Shown here: one piece after another, positions 1 to 9,388 of the stretch
How the letters are laid out: each line of letters opens with the position of its first letter
Numbering within the stretch: the first letter of the stretch is position 1
NCBI GenBank assembly: GCA_018993265.1
Contig: JAGKSW010000047.1
Location: 1-34,825 of the forward strand
DNA from: Nostoc sp. TH1S01
GTDB lineage: Bacteria > Cyanobacteriota > Cyanobacteriia > Cyanobacteriales > Nostocaceae
Direction: 5' to 3'
Length of the DNA stretch: 34,825 nucleotides
The notes under the pieces: generated by a model
Databases searched by the model: none
Told to the model about the DNA's origin: nothing
The model's input: the letters and a program-made list of their open reading frames with translations, nothing else
Position numbers and translations under genes: made by a program

Positions 1-2061
1 AGCGAAAGCTTTTTCTTAGCACCAGATTACAACGGCGACCCACTAGCAGAATACAGACAGTTCATTGAGTTGGGTGTAGATGCCTACTTTACTGACTTCC
101 CTGGTGTCGGTGATTTAGTCCGCGACCAATTTGTTGGACAACCAGCCGTTGCAAACCTCGGTGGTTCCAGAGGCTTTGAAGGTTTAGCCATCAGTCCCGA
201 CAGACAAACTCTATACCCATTATTAGAAGGTACTGTGGCGGGTGACCCTGATGGTTCACTGCGGATTTATAAATTTGATGTCGCCTCACAGCAATATCAA
301 GGTTTGGTTGGTTACTACCGTTTGGATAACCCCAGTTATGCCATTGGTGATTTCACTGTCATCAACGAAAATGAATATCTGGTAATTGAACGGGATGGTC
401 TGCAAGGTAGTGCCGCCCAATTCAAGAAAATCTTTAAAGTAGACTTCTCAAAACGCGATGCTAATGGCTTTGTCGAAAAACAAGAAGTCGCAGATTTGCT
501 AAATATTCAAGATCCCAATGACTTGAATCGAGACGGTAGCACAACATTTACTTTTCCCTTTGTCACCATTGAAGATGTGTTGGTACTGGATGCGAACACC
601 ATCTTGGTTGCCAACGATAATAATTATCCTTTCTCCCAAGGCAGACCAGGAGACATCGACAACAACGAAATTATCCTCCTGCATCTAGACAAGCCCCTGA
701 ATTTAACTACTGGTGTGATCAGTGTTACTAGCACCACTCCCAATGCCACAGAAGGCGATTCTACCCCTGCAACCTTCCGCATTTCTCGCGCTGGTAATAC
801 AAATACGGCTTTAACCTTCAACTATACTGTTGGTGGAACTGCAACTAACGGTAGTGATTACGACAGCCTCACAGGTACAGCCACCATTGCGGCTGGTAGT
901 TCCTACGTAGATATTGCCGTTAAACCAATTGATGACAACTTGGTAGAAGGCAATGAAACGGTAACTTTGACTTTAGTTGATGGTAATAATTACGACCTTG
1001 CCAGAACTAACACCACTGCAACTGTTAGTATTAGTGATAGCGATCGCCCTCTCACCCAAACTCCCAACAGTGATATCTTTACAATCAAAGGTAGTGGTGA
1101 AAAAACGCGACTGCAAGTAGACCTCACCGGACGCGGTACTAACCGTACGAATGAATTTGGTGTGTTTACCGTAGATGATGCCGCAGGTAGAATCAATGGT
1201 ATCGCCCCAGGCGAAGCAGGTTACACCGCAGCCGCTTTAGAAAGGGGCAGAACCATCTTCTCTGCGGTGAATCGAGGCTTAAACAATGCCGATGTTTCGA
1301 GATTACTAGAATTTGATTCAGGCGACCAACTCAGATTTTATGTAGTCAGAAATGGTACTAGTGATGATGTCCGTGCTGGTAATATCTCCAGCAACAGCGT
1401 CATCTTCGCTAATCCCAACACCCAAAGAATCACCAACTTAAGTAACGATACATTCTCCCTCGCTTGGGAATTTCAACCAGGAAACGGTCAGCCTTTCCAA
1501 GATTTAGTAGTTAATATCCAATCGACCGACACAGTTTTACCAATTGGTACAGCTTTGCAAGGTCAATCACAAGCCGAACTCATTGACTTGCGGAATGTCA
1601 CAGAATTAGTAAATGCTGATTTTGTCGTTAGCAGAGATGCAGGTTTTAGAAACTATGTGAGTTTCTATCGAGTCACTGATGTGAATGGCGGTATTGACCT
1701 CAATGGTGATGGCCAAGCAGATATTTTACCCGGACAAGCTGGTTATACTGAAGCGGCTGTTAGCAACCGTGTTTCAGGGATTGACTTAACAGCCAACCGT
1801 GGAACAGCAACCTACTCTGCAACCCTGCAAGGAGGTTATATCTATGCACCATTCATTATTGCCAATGGCACACCAGAAGCAGTTTTAGATAGCAACCCCA
1901 GAAATCCAGCGGTTTACTTCCCATTCTTAGGTGCTAACACCAGACAAACAGACCAAATTGCTTTGTTAGGTAGTAATATCTTTGGCTTTGAAGATTTGCC
2001 AAGAGGAGGCGATCGCGATTTCAACGATTTGATTGTCCGCGTTGATTTGAATATCGCCTAA
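1..2061 (+). CDS. GDPD / phytase-like esterase / Calx-beta / DUF4114 exoprotein, 5' truncated
   Basis: The reading frame is open from base 1, so the start lies outside the window. The first ~35 residues (…[17 protein letters not shown]…) look like the C-terminal end of a glycerophosphodiester phosphodiesterase (GDPD) domain. Next comes a phytase-like esterase domain ([31 protein letters not shown]), covering roughly the next 215 residues. A Calx-beta domain follows (ATEGD…[17 protein letters not shown]…). The C-terminal ~330 residues hold DUF4114-like material, ending in the typical [21 protein letters not shown]-type acidic motif. Known for the families: GDPD and phytase-like domains act on phosphodiesters and phosphate esters, while Calx-beta and DUF4114 bind calcium in secreted cyanobacterial proteins. 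Inference: a large extracellular phosphorus-scavenging enzyme. Any signal peptide and the GDPD catalytic residues lie upstream and cannot be checked here. Confidence 0.8.
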   Translation, partial: SESFFLAPDYNGDPLAEYRQFIELGVDAYFTDFPGVGDLVRDQFVGQPAVANLGGSRGFEGLAISPDRQTLYPLLEGTVAGDPDGSLRIYKFDVASQQYQGLVGYYRLDNPSYAIGDFTVINENEYLVIERDGLQGSAAQFKKIFKVDFSKRDANGFVEKQEVADLLNIQDPNDLNRDGSTTFTFPFVTIEDVLVLDANTILVANDNNYPFSQGRPGDIDNNEIILLHLDKPLNLTTGVISVTSTTPNATEGDSTPATFRISRAGNTNTALTFNYTVGGTATNGSDYDSLTGTATIAAGSSYVDIAVKPIDDNLVEGNETVTLTLVDGNNYDLARTNTTATVSISDSDRPLTQTPNSDIFTIKGSGEKTRLQVDLTGRGTNRTNEFGVFTVDDAAGRINGIAPGEAGYTAAALERGRTIFSAVNRGLNNADVSRLLEFDSGDQLRFYVVRNGTSDDVRAGNISSNSVIFANPNTQRITNLSNDTFSLAWEFQPGNGQPFQDLVVNIQSTDTVLPIGTALQGQSQAELIDLRNVTELVNADFVVSRDAGFRNYVSFYRVTDVNGGIDLNGDGQADILPGQAGYTEAAVSNRVSGIDLTANRGTATYSATLQGGYIYAPFIIANGTPEAVLDSNPRNPAVYFPFLGANTRQTDQIALLGSNIFGFEDLPRGGDRDFNDLIVRVDLNIA

Positions 2062-2105
2062 TTATCTTCTCTAGCAATTAGATTCATCAGGGATAAACAA
2101 TAGCG

Positions 2106-2145
2106 ATTAGCCCTACCTTATTGAAGTAGGGCTAATTTATTTTTA
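2106..2145 (+). terminator. Rho-independent terminator after the GDPD/DUF4114 gene
   Basis: A perfect 11-bp stem (ATTAGCCCTAC pairing with GTAGGGCTAAT) encloses a 9-nt loop and is followed by a T-rich stretch. It starts about 45 nt after the stop codon. Confidence 0.8.
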
Positions 2146-2245
2146 TAAAAATTTTTGCGCGTATATACTGAACTTGAGCAAGTTTTTGTATAGTTATTAT
2201 TTAGCAAACATCTAAAAATTGCTAGTTAAGTACAATAATTTACTT

Positions 2246-4705
2246 ATGCCTAATATTCTGAACTCAGCCGAAATTATCCTACCAGAGAATATAAAATTAA
2301 AACTTAATTCTTTAAATAATGGAAATCCAGCTAAATCAACTTCGGAAATTCATCTAGATAATACTCAAAATTTAGATTTAAATTTAGACAAAATTTTTAA
2401 CATTCATAGTACAGTTCCATACATGAATGTGGCATTCGATAGCATGATTAATGCAATATTTGGTAGCCAGGAAATTACCCTATCTGCGCCAAAATATACA
2501 GTATATCAAAATGGAAAAGAAATTCAACTCAACGTTATAGGGGTACTAAATAAACGAAAAATAGAAGTATTTTTTGGTGATAAAACTACATTAAAATATA
2601 AATTGCCCAAAAATTTTAGTTTTACATTTTTAACAAACACAATACCTATTATCACTGATTTAAAAATTGGCAACCCAGAGCTAATTATAAATGAAGTTGA
2701 TTCTTATTTCACGCATCCTAAGTTGGGTTATATCAACTTGAGTCGAGGATTAAATTTTATTGGGGACATTGATTTAAATAATTTACCTGGAAATTTTAGT
2801 AACTTTATTTGTGGAAATTTAGGTATGGCTGGCTTCACAGCCATAATTAGCTTTAATCCGACGGGACAAGTAAGTTTAACAGGTAATATTCCTGGCAATG
2901 TTCAATTATTGTGTCAGCAACAACTTAAGGCTACTTTTAATAATTTACTCATTAATTTAAATATTGGAACTGATTTAGAACCAAACTTTGGATTAACGGG
3001 AAACCTAATTCTTGAAGGCTACGATACCACCCAAGAAAATGAACCGAAACTATCGCTATCCGGTAGCCTCTCTCTAGAACCAGAATCTTTAACAGCATTC
3101 TTCAGCCAGCAAAGCGAAAAACCTTGGTGTAATCCTTACGGTTTAGTTGGAACTGAACTTCGCAATATTAGATTTCAAGGAGGCGGAACATATTTACCTC
3201 CTTATTTTGATAATTTTGGTTTCATTGGTGATTTGAAATGGGAAAAAGCAGACCTAGAAGTTGCATTTCTCATGGATACTAATGACCCTGAAAGATTAGC
3301 TTTAATTTTAAACCCCAAGCAAGCAATTAGTTTAGTCGATTTGTGGCGAGGGCCAGTCACATCTTTTATTACCAAGCAAGTAGGTTATTCAATTGATTTA
3401 GTTAATCAAGCTTTAGGATTTTTAGACAACTTACTAAACTTATGCATTGAACCACTTGATAGAGATGGAGACGGCATACTTAACCCCTTAATTAAGTATG
3501 TACCTTTCCCAACAACAATTGCAGCACAGCCCATATCAGAAGGATTAGAAATTAATGGCAAAATTAATGCATGGGGTCATGAAGCAATTTTAAGTTTGCA
3601 AGGTGATAAAGCTTTTAAAAATATTGAAGGTTCATTAAAAGTTTCCGAAATTGATTTAGAGTTTCTGAAAATTAAAGGCACAGATGACGATAGTTTAGAT
3701 TTATATCTCAAAGTAACTCCTGATGAGCAGTATCTTCAAGGAGATGGTTATGTAGAGATGCTGGGCAAAGAAATTGCTAATGTGGAATTTAAAATTACTC
3801 CTGAAGCAGCCATCTTTAAAAACTTTGATATCAGTTTAGCGCATCTTTTGAGTATTGATGTTGATGCCCTGAGTATTGATAGAAAATCTGGAAACGGCAC
3901 TGGCTCAGGAACAATTTCACTTTTGGGTAATACTTTAGCAGGGATTACGTTTGATGTTAGCAAAAATCATATTCATTTAAAAAATGTTCAGCTAGGTTTA
4001 GTCGGTTTCCTAAATTTAATGATTCCGAACCTTAAAGTTGACTTTATCAATCAAAGCGCCACAGGCACAGCAAATATTTTCGCTTTTAATCAATCTTTGG
4101 GTAAGGGAACATTATCATTAGATTCACAAAACATAGAAATTAATCATGCAGCGATTAATTTGGGTAATATCCTGAATATAACTGTGCCAAATTTTCAGCT
4201 TGATTTAATGAACAGAAAGCTGTTTGGTGCAGGCGATATCACTGTCTTAGGAAAACAATTTACTGCATCAGGTATTAGCCTCAACGAAAGAGGTTTACAA
4301 GCTAGGAGTAATTTCAATTTTGGTATTTTAGCTTTTAATGGTGCCACAGTCACCCTGCTAAAAGGCAATAATGGTCAGATTAATAATTTTGCTAGTATTG
4401 CTGGAAACCTCAAGTTTTTAGGTTATACATTTGCGGATATCAATGCTAGTGTTAATAGTGATAAATTAGTTACATCGGGTAGTTTTAATTTTGCTGGCAT
4501 TTTTATCCTTAAAGGCGTAAACAATCAAAGACATGCAACAATAACACTTAAAAACACAAAGAATGGAAGGTTTAATTCCGTTAGTATTATGGGTAGCTTT
4601 TATTTGTTAGGTCACGAGTTGACCTCACTGATGATGAGCGATAATCAAGAAACTCTCAAAATATTAGGAATAAAAGTTATTAGTAGCCCTAGAAGTAAAA
4701 AATAA
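2246..4705 (+). CDS. Unrecognised large beta-repeat protein
   Basis: I do not recognise this ~819-residue protein. I chose the ATG at 2246 over a TTG nine codons upstream. No signal peptide or membrane segment is evident. A Ca-binding-like stretch (LDRDGDGILNP, about residues 405-415) sits near the middle. From about residue 550 to the end there are four to five tandem units of ~55 residues with a shared pattern: G-x-G, a short hydrophobic strand, then PN-[LF]-x-[VL]-D and further strands (…MIPNLKVDF…, …TVPNFQLDL…). This suggests an elongated beta-solenoid or lipid-groove type fold; that reading is inference. Its stop codon overlaps the next start by one base (TAATG), so the two products are probably made together. 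The DNA is more AT-rich than most neighbours. Confidence 0.7.
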   Translation: MPNILNSAEIILPENIKLKLNSLNNGNPAKSTSEIHLDNTQNLDLNLDKIFNIHSTVPYMNVAFDSMINAIFGSQEITLSAPKYTVYQNGKEIQLNVIGVLNKRKIEVFFGDKTTLKYKLPKNFSFTFLTNTIPIITDLKIGNPELIINEVDSYFTHPKLGYINLSRGLNFIGDIDLNNLPGNFSNFICGNLGMAGFTAIISFNPTGQVSLTGNIPGNVQLLCQQQLKATFNNLLINLNIGTDLEPNFGLTGNLILEGYDTTQENEPKLSLSGSLSLEPESLTAFFSQQSEKPWCNPYGLVGTELRNIRFQGGGTYLPPYFDNFGFIGDLKWEKADLEVAFLMDTNDPERLALILNPKQAISLVDLWRGPVTSFITKQVGYSIDLVNQALGFLDNLLNLCIEPLDRDGDGILNPLIKYVPFPTTIAAQPISEGLEINGKINAWGHEAILSLQGDKAFKNIEGSLKVSEIDLEFLKIKGTDDDSLDLYLKVTPDEQYLQGDGYVEMLGKEIANVEFKITPEAAIFKNFDISLAHLLSIDVDALSIDRKSGNGTGSGTISLLGNTLAGITFDVSKNHIHLKNVQLGLVGFLNLMIPNLKVDFINQSATGTANIFAFNQSLGKGTLSLDSQNIEINHAAINLGNILNITVPNFQLDLMNRKLFGAGDITVLGKQFTASGISLNERGLQARSNFNFGILAFNGATVTLLKGNNGQINNFASIAGNLKFLGYTFADINASVNSDKLVTSGSFNFAGIFILKGVNNQRHATITLKNTKNGRFNSVSIMGSFYLLGHELTSLMMSDNQETLKILGIKVISSPRSKK

Positions 4706-5511
4706 TGTTCAGCGAATTAAAACAATTTATTGCCCAGTCTACTAATGATTTACCATTAACTTTATCCAAAATATTAATATGGAGTGTATGGTTAGTTTAT
4801 GTTGGTTATTTATTATTAAGTGATTTGCCGCCAGGAGAATCGCTGCTGCATATCACATCGAAAACATTAGAAGAAATCTTCAATTTGAGTTTGAATTTTT
4901 GGTTTGTGCTACCAATTATCTTTCCTAGTGAAGCACCAATTAACAATCCAACACTAGAGGGATTATTCAACATTGTGGTGACTTGGGCAATATTATTTTG
5001 GGGCTTTGTAATTGATGGTCGTAATCAGCGATTTTCAATAATTACATTTTTAATTGGCACAGCATTTCTGACAAATGTATTTTTTCTACCTTGGTTGGGA
5101 TTACGTCAACCAAATTGTCAAGTACCGACAAATTCTTTAACATTTATAGAAAAAATAGGCGAAAGCCGAATTCTACCTTCGGTTTTGGCTGTGATTTTTG
5201 TCATATCATTGGGTTGGGCTACATTAGTCCGTCCTGAGTATGGTGATATCACAACCCGTTGGCAAGCTTTAGTAGAATTATTATTTAGCGATCGCTTAGC
5301 ATATTCATTTTTAACAGATATGCTCGTATTTTGGTTGTTTCAGTCATGGCTAGTTAAAGATGATATGGCACGTCGCCAATGGCATAATCAAAAAATACTT
5401 TGGTTAGTCCGCCTTGTACCATTTTGGGGACTGATTATCTATTTATGGTTACGTCCTTCACTAGAACTGCTGGAAAAACAATCAGCCGATAATGAAGTAA
5501 ATAAAAATTAA
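4705..5511 (+). CDS. Polytopic membrane protein coupled to the beta-repeat gene
   Basis: This 268-residue protein has about six or seven hydrophobic segments (around residues 20-42, 62-78, 88-108, 112-135, 158-178, 200-220 and 230-250) and is rich in Trp and Phe. I do not recognise the family and see no transporter or enzyme motif. Its ATG overlaps the preceding TAA by one base, so it is very likely translated by re-initiation from the upstream repeat-protein gene. Inference: the two form a functional pair, with this one in the membrane. A charged, Lys/Glu-rich tail follows the last hydrophobic segment. Confidence 0.75.
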   Translation: MFSELKQFIAQSTNDLPLTLSKILIWSVWLVYVGYLLLSDLPPGESLLHITSKTLEEIFNLSLNFWFVLPIIFPSEAPINNPTLEGLFNIVVTWAILFWGFVIDGRNQRFSIITFLIGTAFLTNVFFLPWLGLRQPNCQVPTNSLTFIEKIGESRILPSVLAVIFVISLGWATLVRPEYGDITTRWQALVELLFSDRLAYSFLTDMLVFWLFQSWLVKDDMARRQWHNQKILWLVRLVPFWGLIIYLWLRPSLELLEKQSADNEVNKN

Positions 5512-5540
5512 CTACTCGAAGTATTGCTTGCAAGTGTTAC

Positions 5541-5564
5541 TATTGATGTTAACAATATTTTTTT
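5541..5564 (+). terminator. Weak terminator between convergent genes
   Basis: A short stem (TATTG with CAATA, 7-nt loop) is followed by a run of seven T. It lies between the plus-strand membrane protein and the minus-strand STAS gene. The stem is short and AT-rich, so this is tentative. Confidence 0.35.
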
Positions 5565-5914
5565 CACTTCTGAGCAATGCGAGATAAACTAGTTAGTACA
5601 TAGCGTTTACATTCATCTCTATCAGTAAAAATTTGAAAGTATTTATTCACTTTAGTTAATTCAAACAACATTTGAACCTGCTCATTAATAGAGCAGAGAA
5701 ATAATTTGGCGTTAGCATTTTGTGCCATTTGCATTGCTGACATTAAATACCCTAAAGCAGAACTATCTATAAACTTAATTTCTTTCATATCAATTAAGAC
5801 AAAATTAGTACCATTATTTATAATATTGCTAATTTCACCATGCAATTGGTTGCCTCGAATTTTATCTAAAATGCCTGATGGTTCAATTACTGTGAGTCTA
5901 AGTTTATTGTTCAT
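5564..5914 (-). CDS. STAS-domain anti-sigma factor antagonist
   Basis: This 116-residue protein is a single STAS domain. The central block FVLIDMKEIKFIDSSALGYL carries the DSSALG motif (residues 50-55), whose serine is the usual phosphorylation site in SpoIIAA-like proteins. Known for the family: unphosphorylated STAS proteins bind anti-sigma factor/serine kinases, and phosphorylation releases them. No partner kinase of the RsbW type or PP2C phosphatase is adjacent, so its partners are encoded elsewhere. An AGGGAG ribosome binding site lies about 7 nt upstream of the ATG. The gene stands alone with a long AT-rich region upstream. Confidence 0.85.
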   Translation of the reverse strand: MNNKLRLTVIEPSGILDKIRGNQLHGEISNIINNGTNFVLIDMKEIKFIDSSALGYLMSAMQMAQNANAKLFLCSINEQVQMLFELTKVNKYFQIFTDRDECKRYVLTSLSRIAQK

Positions 5915-5927
5915 GAATTAACTCCCT

Positions 5928-6870
5928 ATTTAATGTAAATTTTTAGCTTGACAGACTGCCCAATGTATGAGGCTACAAACTTTCCATAACAGTTATCCCA
6001 CAAGATACCTATCAAGCTTTGAGTTATAAAATTAAATTACCGCTATCTTTGCAGATATATTATTGGTAATTATGGTAATTGCTAAAAAGATAGTGAACAG
6101 TGTCCTACTTAAAATTTAGAAACAATTAGTACAACGCCAATTATATTTATATCCTTTGGATTGATTGCAATCTAAATTAAGTCGTTGAATCAAGTAATGC
6201 TATTAAAGCAATTAACCTGATTTTTTTCAAAAAACTTTTTGAATTGAAGCTACTTTTTTCTGGGTAAATACTTTATATCGCAACTAGATGTTAAATGTCC
6301 ATACCTAAAAATGGTTTTTGCCAAGGCTTTATTTATAAAATACCAAACAACCAATAGTTACATTAAACTCTTGGAATTTTGTTCAAGCAGTAGCCATTTA
6401 GAAAATAAATATAGTGAAAATACATAAAAATTGGCTATTCTGTTTTAGAAAATAGTCTTAAATACAGTATTGCCGAAATTGTATTATTTTTAATAATTAT
6501 AATGATAAGTAAAAGTATATATATTTGATAATCGAACTATTTTATCAATTAATTATTTAGCAACTTCAAAGTATAAGCCTGATAGAAGTTGCTAGTAATT
6601 GACTGGACTAAAGAAGTTATCAGATAAGAACCAACAGCAATATTTTGTTAGGGAATGAAGAGGCTATTTATAAAGTACACCAAGCCAAAGGAGTGCGATC
6701 GCACTTTCTTGACTTGGTAAAAACACTTGAAAGAAGGGAACTATTAGTTTAGACAGCTTTTCAAACTAAAAGCAACTAGCGTGAAATGTATATGGTTTTG
6801 GCGGTGCTAAGAGGATGTCTGAAAACTTTTTGGTGTTGTATTTAAGACTTGTATATCCCCCTAAATCCCC
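5928..6870. other. AT-rich region without recognisable genes
   Basis: About 0.94 kb lies between the STAS gene and the insertion sequence. Both strands carry frequent stops and no plausible ORF, tRNA or rRNA. One HIP1 palindrome (GTGCGATCGCAC) lies near 6697. The last ~20 bases are a C-rich CCCCTAAATCCCC dispersed repeat that is the insertion target of the IS. The promoter of the STAS gene should be in the first ~100 bases, but I cannot define it. Confidence 0.6.
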
Positions 6871-8140
6871 CTTTCAAGGGCAGGTTTTTTGTTTAAGCAG
6901 AAGAGAAAGCTGTGGGAGTTCTCCAAGATTCAGGGAAGAAGCTACCAACAGGCAAAGGTTGACCAAGTAACAAGGCGACAATAATCTCAATGAAACCGCG
7001 TCGAAAACAACTTAAAAAACGAGTTGGCTTTTTAGCTGGTGGTCGAGTACGTGCGATGTGAGTTGGTGGCAAGTCATCATAATGACTGTGAGGAGGTGTA
7101 GCATCAGCCTCAGTGCCAACACTGACCAGCCAGAAAGTAGCTAGAGCGATGGCGAGCCAATGTCGTTCGGCACGTTGAGGGTCAGTCATTTTGGTAAAAT
7201 GCCAATGTAGACCACCACGTTTAGTATCCTTGAAACCGCACTCTATCCAAGAGCGCATTCCATACCATGTGGTAGAAGCTATCTCTGGTAGAAAATCAGT
7301 TAATATCAGCCACGGGTCAGCATAACCAGATTCCCAACGAGCTAAAAGAGTGCAAGTCAGGGGATTGGTTTTAAAGCATTGAACAACACCACACCAATGA
7401 CTACCCACAAATGGAACAGTATCAGCCAAAGCAATCCAATCATGAGAATCTAAGAGGCGAAATTGTCCGCTAAGATTTATACGTAAAAAAGGATGCCAAC
7501 CCAATTCCACTATTTTGTGATAGAGCCAGTCAGCATATCATCCCCTGTCAGCAGTAACAATTACCGTCATCTCTGGTGGAATGCTATGTTTTAAGTGGTC
7601 AAAAAGTTCCAACCAATAAGGTTTCCAAGCTCCTGGTTTGTTAGCTGTTACTACTTTCCACGCCACTGGTACAGCGCAGCCTCGAATCAGTACACTAATT
7701 GCTAATACCGTAAATCTACTGCCTAACGTAGTTGCATCAATGCCCAGTGCCAGTTGTGAGTCTGTTGAATGCCACTTGTCAACTACCCAGGCTAATAAGG
7801 GTGCAAAGCACTTTGTCACATCTATTTGTTGTCTTTGATTACCTTTTTTATCCTTTGCATCTCGATACCATTCTCTTAATCTCTGCCGGACTGTATTTTC
7901 TTTTTCGCCTAGCAGTTGTGCTAAAAACACTGCTACTGTTGTTAGACCTGTTGATTGCATCATTCCTATCCCAAAACTCCACATTGCCAAAACTTTCGCT
8001 TGTGGTTGACTTCGCTGGGGTAGTCTTTGGCTAACGATCGCAATCCAACTGTTCAATCCCGAATCTTTGCTCATGACGTGCTTTTTGTCACGATGGTTTA
8101 TCTTAACATCTGCTTACTTCAAAAAACCTGCCCTTGAAAG
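6871..8140 (-). mobile_element. IS4-family insertion sequence, 1270 bp, complete ends
   Basis: Perfect 21-bp terminal inverted repeats lie at 6871-6891 (beginning CTTTCAAGGGCAGG) and 8120-8140. The 11-bp direct repeat CCTAAATCCCC flanks the element at 6860-6870 and 8141-8151, consistent with a target duplication; IS4-family elements typically make duplications of about 10-13 bp. The single transposase gene runs on the minus strand. The element has landed inside a CCCCTAAATCCCCCTTCCC-type dispersed repeat. The ends are intact but the transposase carries a premature stop, so the copy is probably recent yet not self-mobile. Confidence 0.92.
6893..8074 (-). pseudogene. IS4-family DDE transposase with an in-frame TGA
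   Basis: Reading from the ATG at 8074, the first 178 codons end ...VTADRG and then meet TGA at 7540-7538. The same frame continues without a break (YADWLYHKIVELGWHP…) to a stop at 6893, about 393 codons in total. The catalytic triad is present: D113 (GIDATTLG), D176 (TADRG) and E278. The last of these lies in an exact Y-(2)-R-(3)-E-(6)-K signature (Y271, R274, E278, K285), which defines the IS4 family. The lesion is therefore a single nonsense codon directly after the second catalytic Asp, not a programmed frameshift. A GTG at 7510 could start a C-terminal fragment, but this would lack two catalytic residues. Confidence 0.9.
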
Positions 8141-8181
8141 CCTAAATCCCCCTTCCCTGTAGCAGGGCTGTTTCATTCCCT
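8141..8181. repeat. Dispersed repeat split by the IS (CCTAAATCCCCC…AGCAGGGCTGTTTCATTC)
   Basis: The unit continues the C-rich target sequence left of the IS and ends in AGCAGGGCTGTTTCATTC (8161-8178). The same 18-mer occurs at 29989-30006 and, inverted, at 30204-30221. It is a dispersed intergenic repeat family in this genome. Confidence 0.75.
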
Positions 8182-8472
8182 AAAACAGGTAAAATTGCAA
8201 GGGTAGAAATAGCGATCGCTATGATGGTCTTAATCGCTATTGCAGCAATGTCTGGCTACCAGCCGCTACCCTGCGATAACAGCAAAGCCGAACGCGTCTA
8301 CGCTCCAACGTTTTACCCCGAAACTTGCGGCTACAAAACTCTCACACTCAATACTTTTCCTAGACCCTAATATTAGAGTAAAGTAAACAAGTGTAAAGAA
8401 GTATCACTTTTGTCTTTTACTTTTTAAAACAACTTGTTCACTTTTACTGTTGATATTTGTATAAGAGCATCC
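8182..8472. other. Intergenic region upstream of the TPM gene
   Basis: It contains a HIP1 site at about 8213 and a stretch around 8270-8315 resembling Nostoc small dispersed repeats (AACGCGTCTACGCTCCAACG). A purine-rich run of GTAAAG-like words lies near 8380-8410. A promoter for the TPM gene should be here, but I see no convincing box. Confidence 0.4.
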
Positions 8473-9282
8473 ATGCAGTCTTGTTTTTGGCGACGAATTC
8501 TAGTATCCATTGCAATATTTTTTGTGGCTGGGTCAATTTGGCTAACAAATCCTTCCTCAGCACTGGCTTATGACAACCCTGAGTTATTACCCAACTTCCA
8601 AACTCCGGTTATTGATTTGGCGAAAACTCTTACTGACATTCAAGAAGACAAGCTAGTTTCAGAGTTAGAGCAATTTGAAACGGAAACTGGCTGGAAACTG
8701 CGAGTATTAACTCAGTACGATCGCACCCCCGGTCGAGCGGTGATCAATTATTGGGGTTTAGACGATAAAAGTATCCTGCTAGTCGCTGATTCTCGTGGTG
8801 GTAATATTCTCAGCTTTAGTGTTGGCGATGCAGTTTATGAGCTTTTACCCCGGACATTTTGGATAGAACTACAAACTCGATTTGGTAACTTATACTTCGT
8901 GCGGGAACAAGGCGAAGACCAAGCAATTTTACAAGCTCTTGACTCAGTTAAAGGCTGCTTGCTCAAAGGCGGTTGTAATGTTGTACCTGGACTACCTAGA
9001 GAACAGTGGATTCTTACCCTAGTTACTTCAGTCATTGGTGGGATAATTTGTGGATTTGCCGCCCAACCCCGTAATGACAAACAAATTGTAGCTTGGCAAT
9101 GGGCATTAATTTTCTCTCCTTTATGGGGAATTTTGTTTATAGCCTTCGGGATTGGGCCAGTGGTGACTCGCACTAGTGATTGGCTACCTTTAGTTCGGAA
9201 TATCTCTGGCTTTTTTATCGGTGCTTTAGTGGCTTACCTGTCCCCTGTGTTCACTCGTCCTTCTTCGAGTGCGGAGTTGTGA
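8473..9282 (+). CDS. TPM-domain (Psb32/TLP18.3-like) membrane protein
   Basis: I chose the ATG at 8473 because it begins a good signal sequence (MQSCFWRRIL then a hydrophobic core) with a likely cleavage after SSALA (residue 32); an in-frame TTG upstream adds an unlikely tail. The TPM domain covers about residues 42-160 (VIDLAKTLTDIQEDKL…, LRVLTQYDRTPGRAVINYWG, ILLVADSRGGNILSFSVGDAVYELLP). Two or three hydrophobic segments follow after residue 185. Known for the family: TLP18.3/Psb32 proteins protect or repair photosystem II, and bacterial relatives act in envelope quality control. This protein is thus probably anchored with its TPM domain in the lumen or periplasm. The exact role is inference. 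Confidence 0.85.
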   Translation: MQSCFWRRILVSIAIFFVAGSIWLTNPSSALAYDNPELLPNFQTPVIDLAKTLTDIQEDKLVSELEQFETETGWKLRVLTQYDRTPGRAVINYWGLDDKSILLVADSRGGNILSFSVGDAVYELLPRTFWIELQTRFGNLYFVREQGEDQAILQALDSVKGCLLKGGCNVVPGLPREQWILTLVTSVIGGIICGFAAQPRNDKQIVAWQWALIFSPLWGILFIAFGIGPVVTRTSDWLPLVRNISGFFIGALVAYLSPVFTRPSSSAEL

Positions 9283-9290
9283 TTGCTGAA

Positions 9291-9342
9291 TGAGTGCTGA
9301 GTATTGAATTCAGACTTCAAACTTCAAATGACTCAGCACTCA
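9291..9342. repeat. Intergenic hairpin repeat of STRR type
   Basis: TGAGTGCTGAGT (9291-9302) is inverted perfectly at 9331-9342. Between them are heptamer-like words (ACTTCAA). There is no T run, so it reads as a repeat element, not a terminator. Confidence 0.65.
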
Positions 9343-9388
9343 CTCTTAGCTGATAAGCTGAAAGCTGGTATATCGGCGCTGAATAGTG

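Noticed and set aside
7538-8074. Two separate transposase genes or a programmed frameshift in the IS
   Set aside because: Both parts are in the same frame and joined by a single TGA, with IS4 rather than frameshift-type (IS1, IS3) features.
8221-8370. 49-codon open frame between the IS and the TPM gene
   Set aside because: No ribosome site, overlaps a dispersed-repeat-like stretch, no recognisable domain; more likely non-coding.
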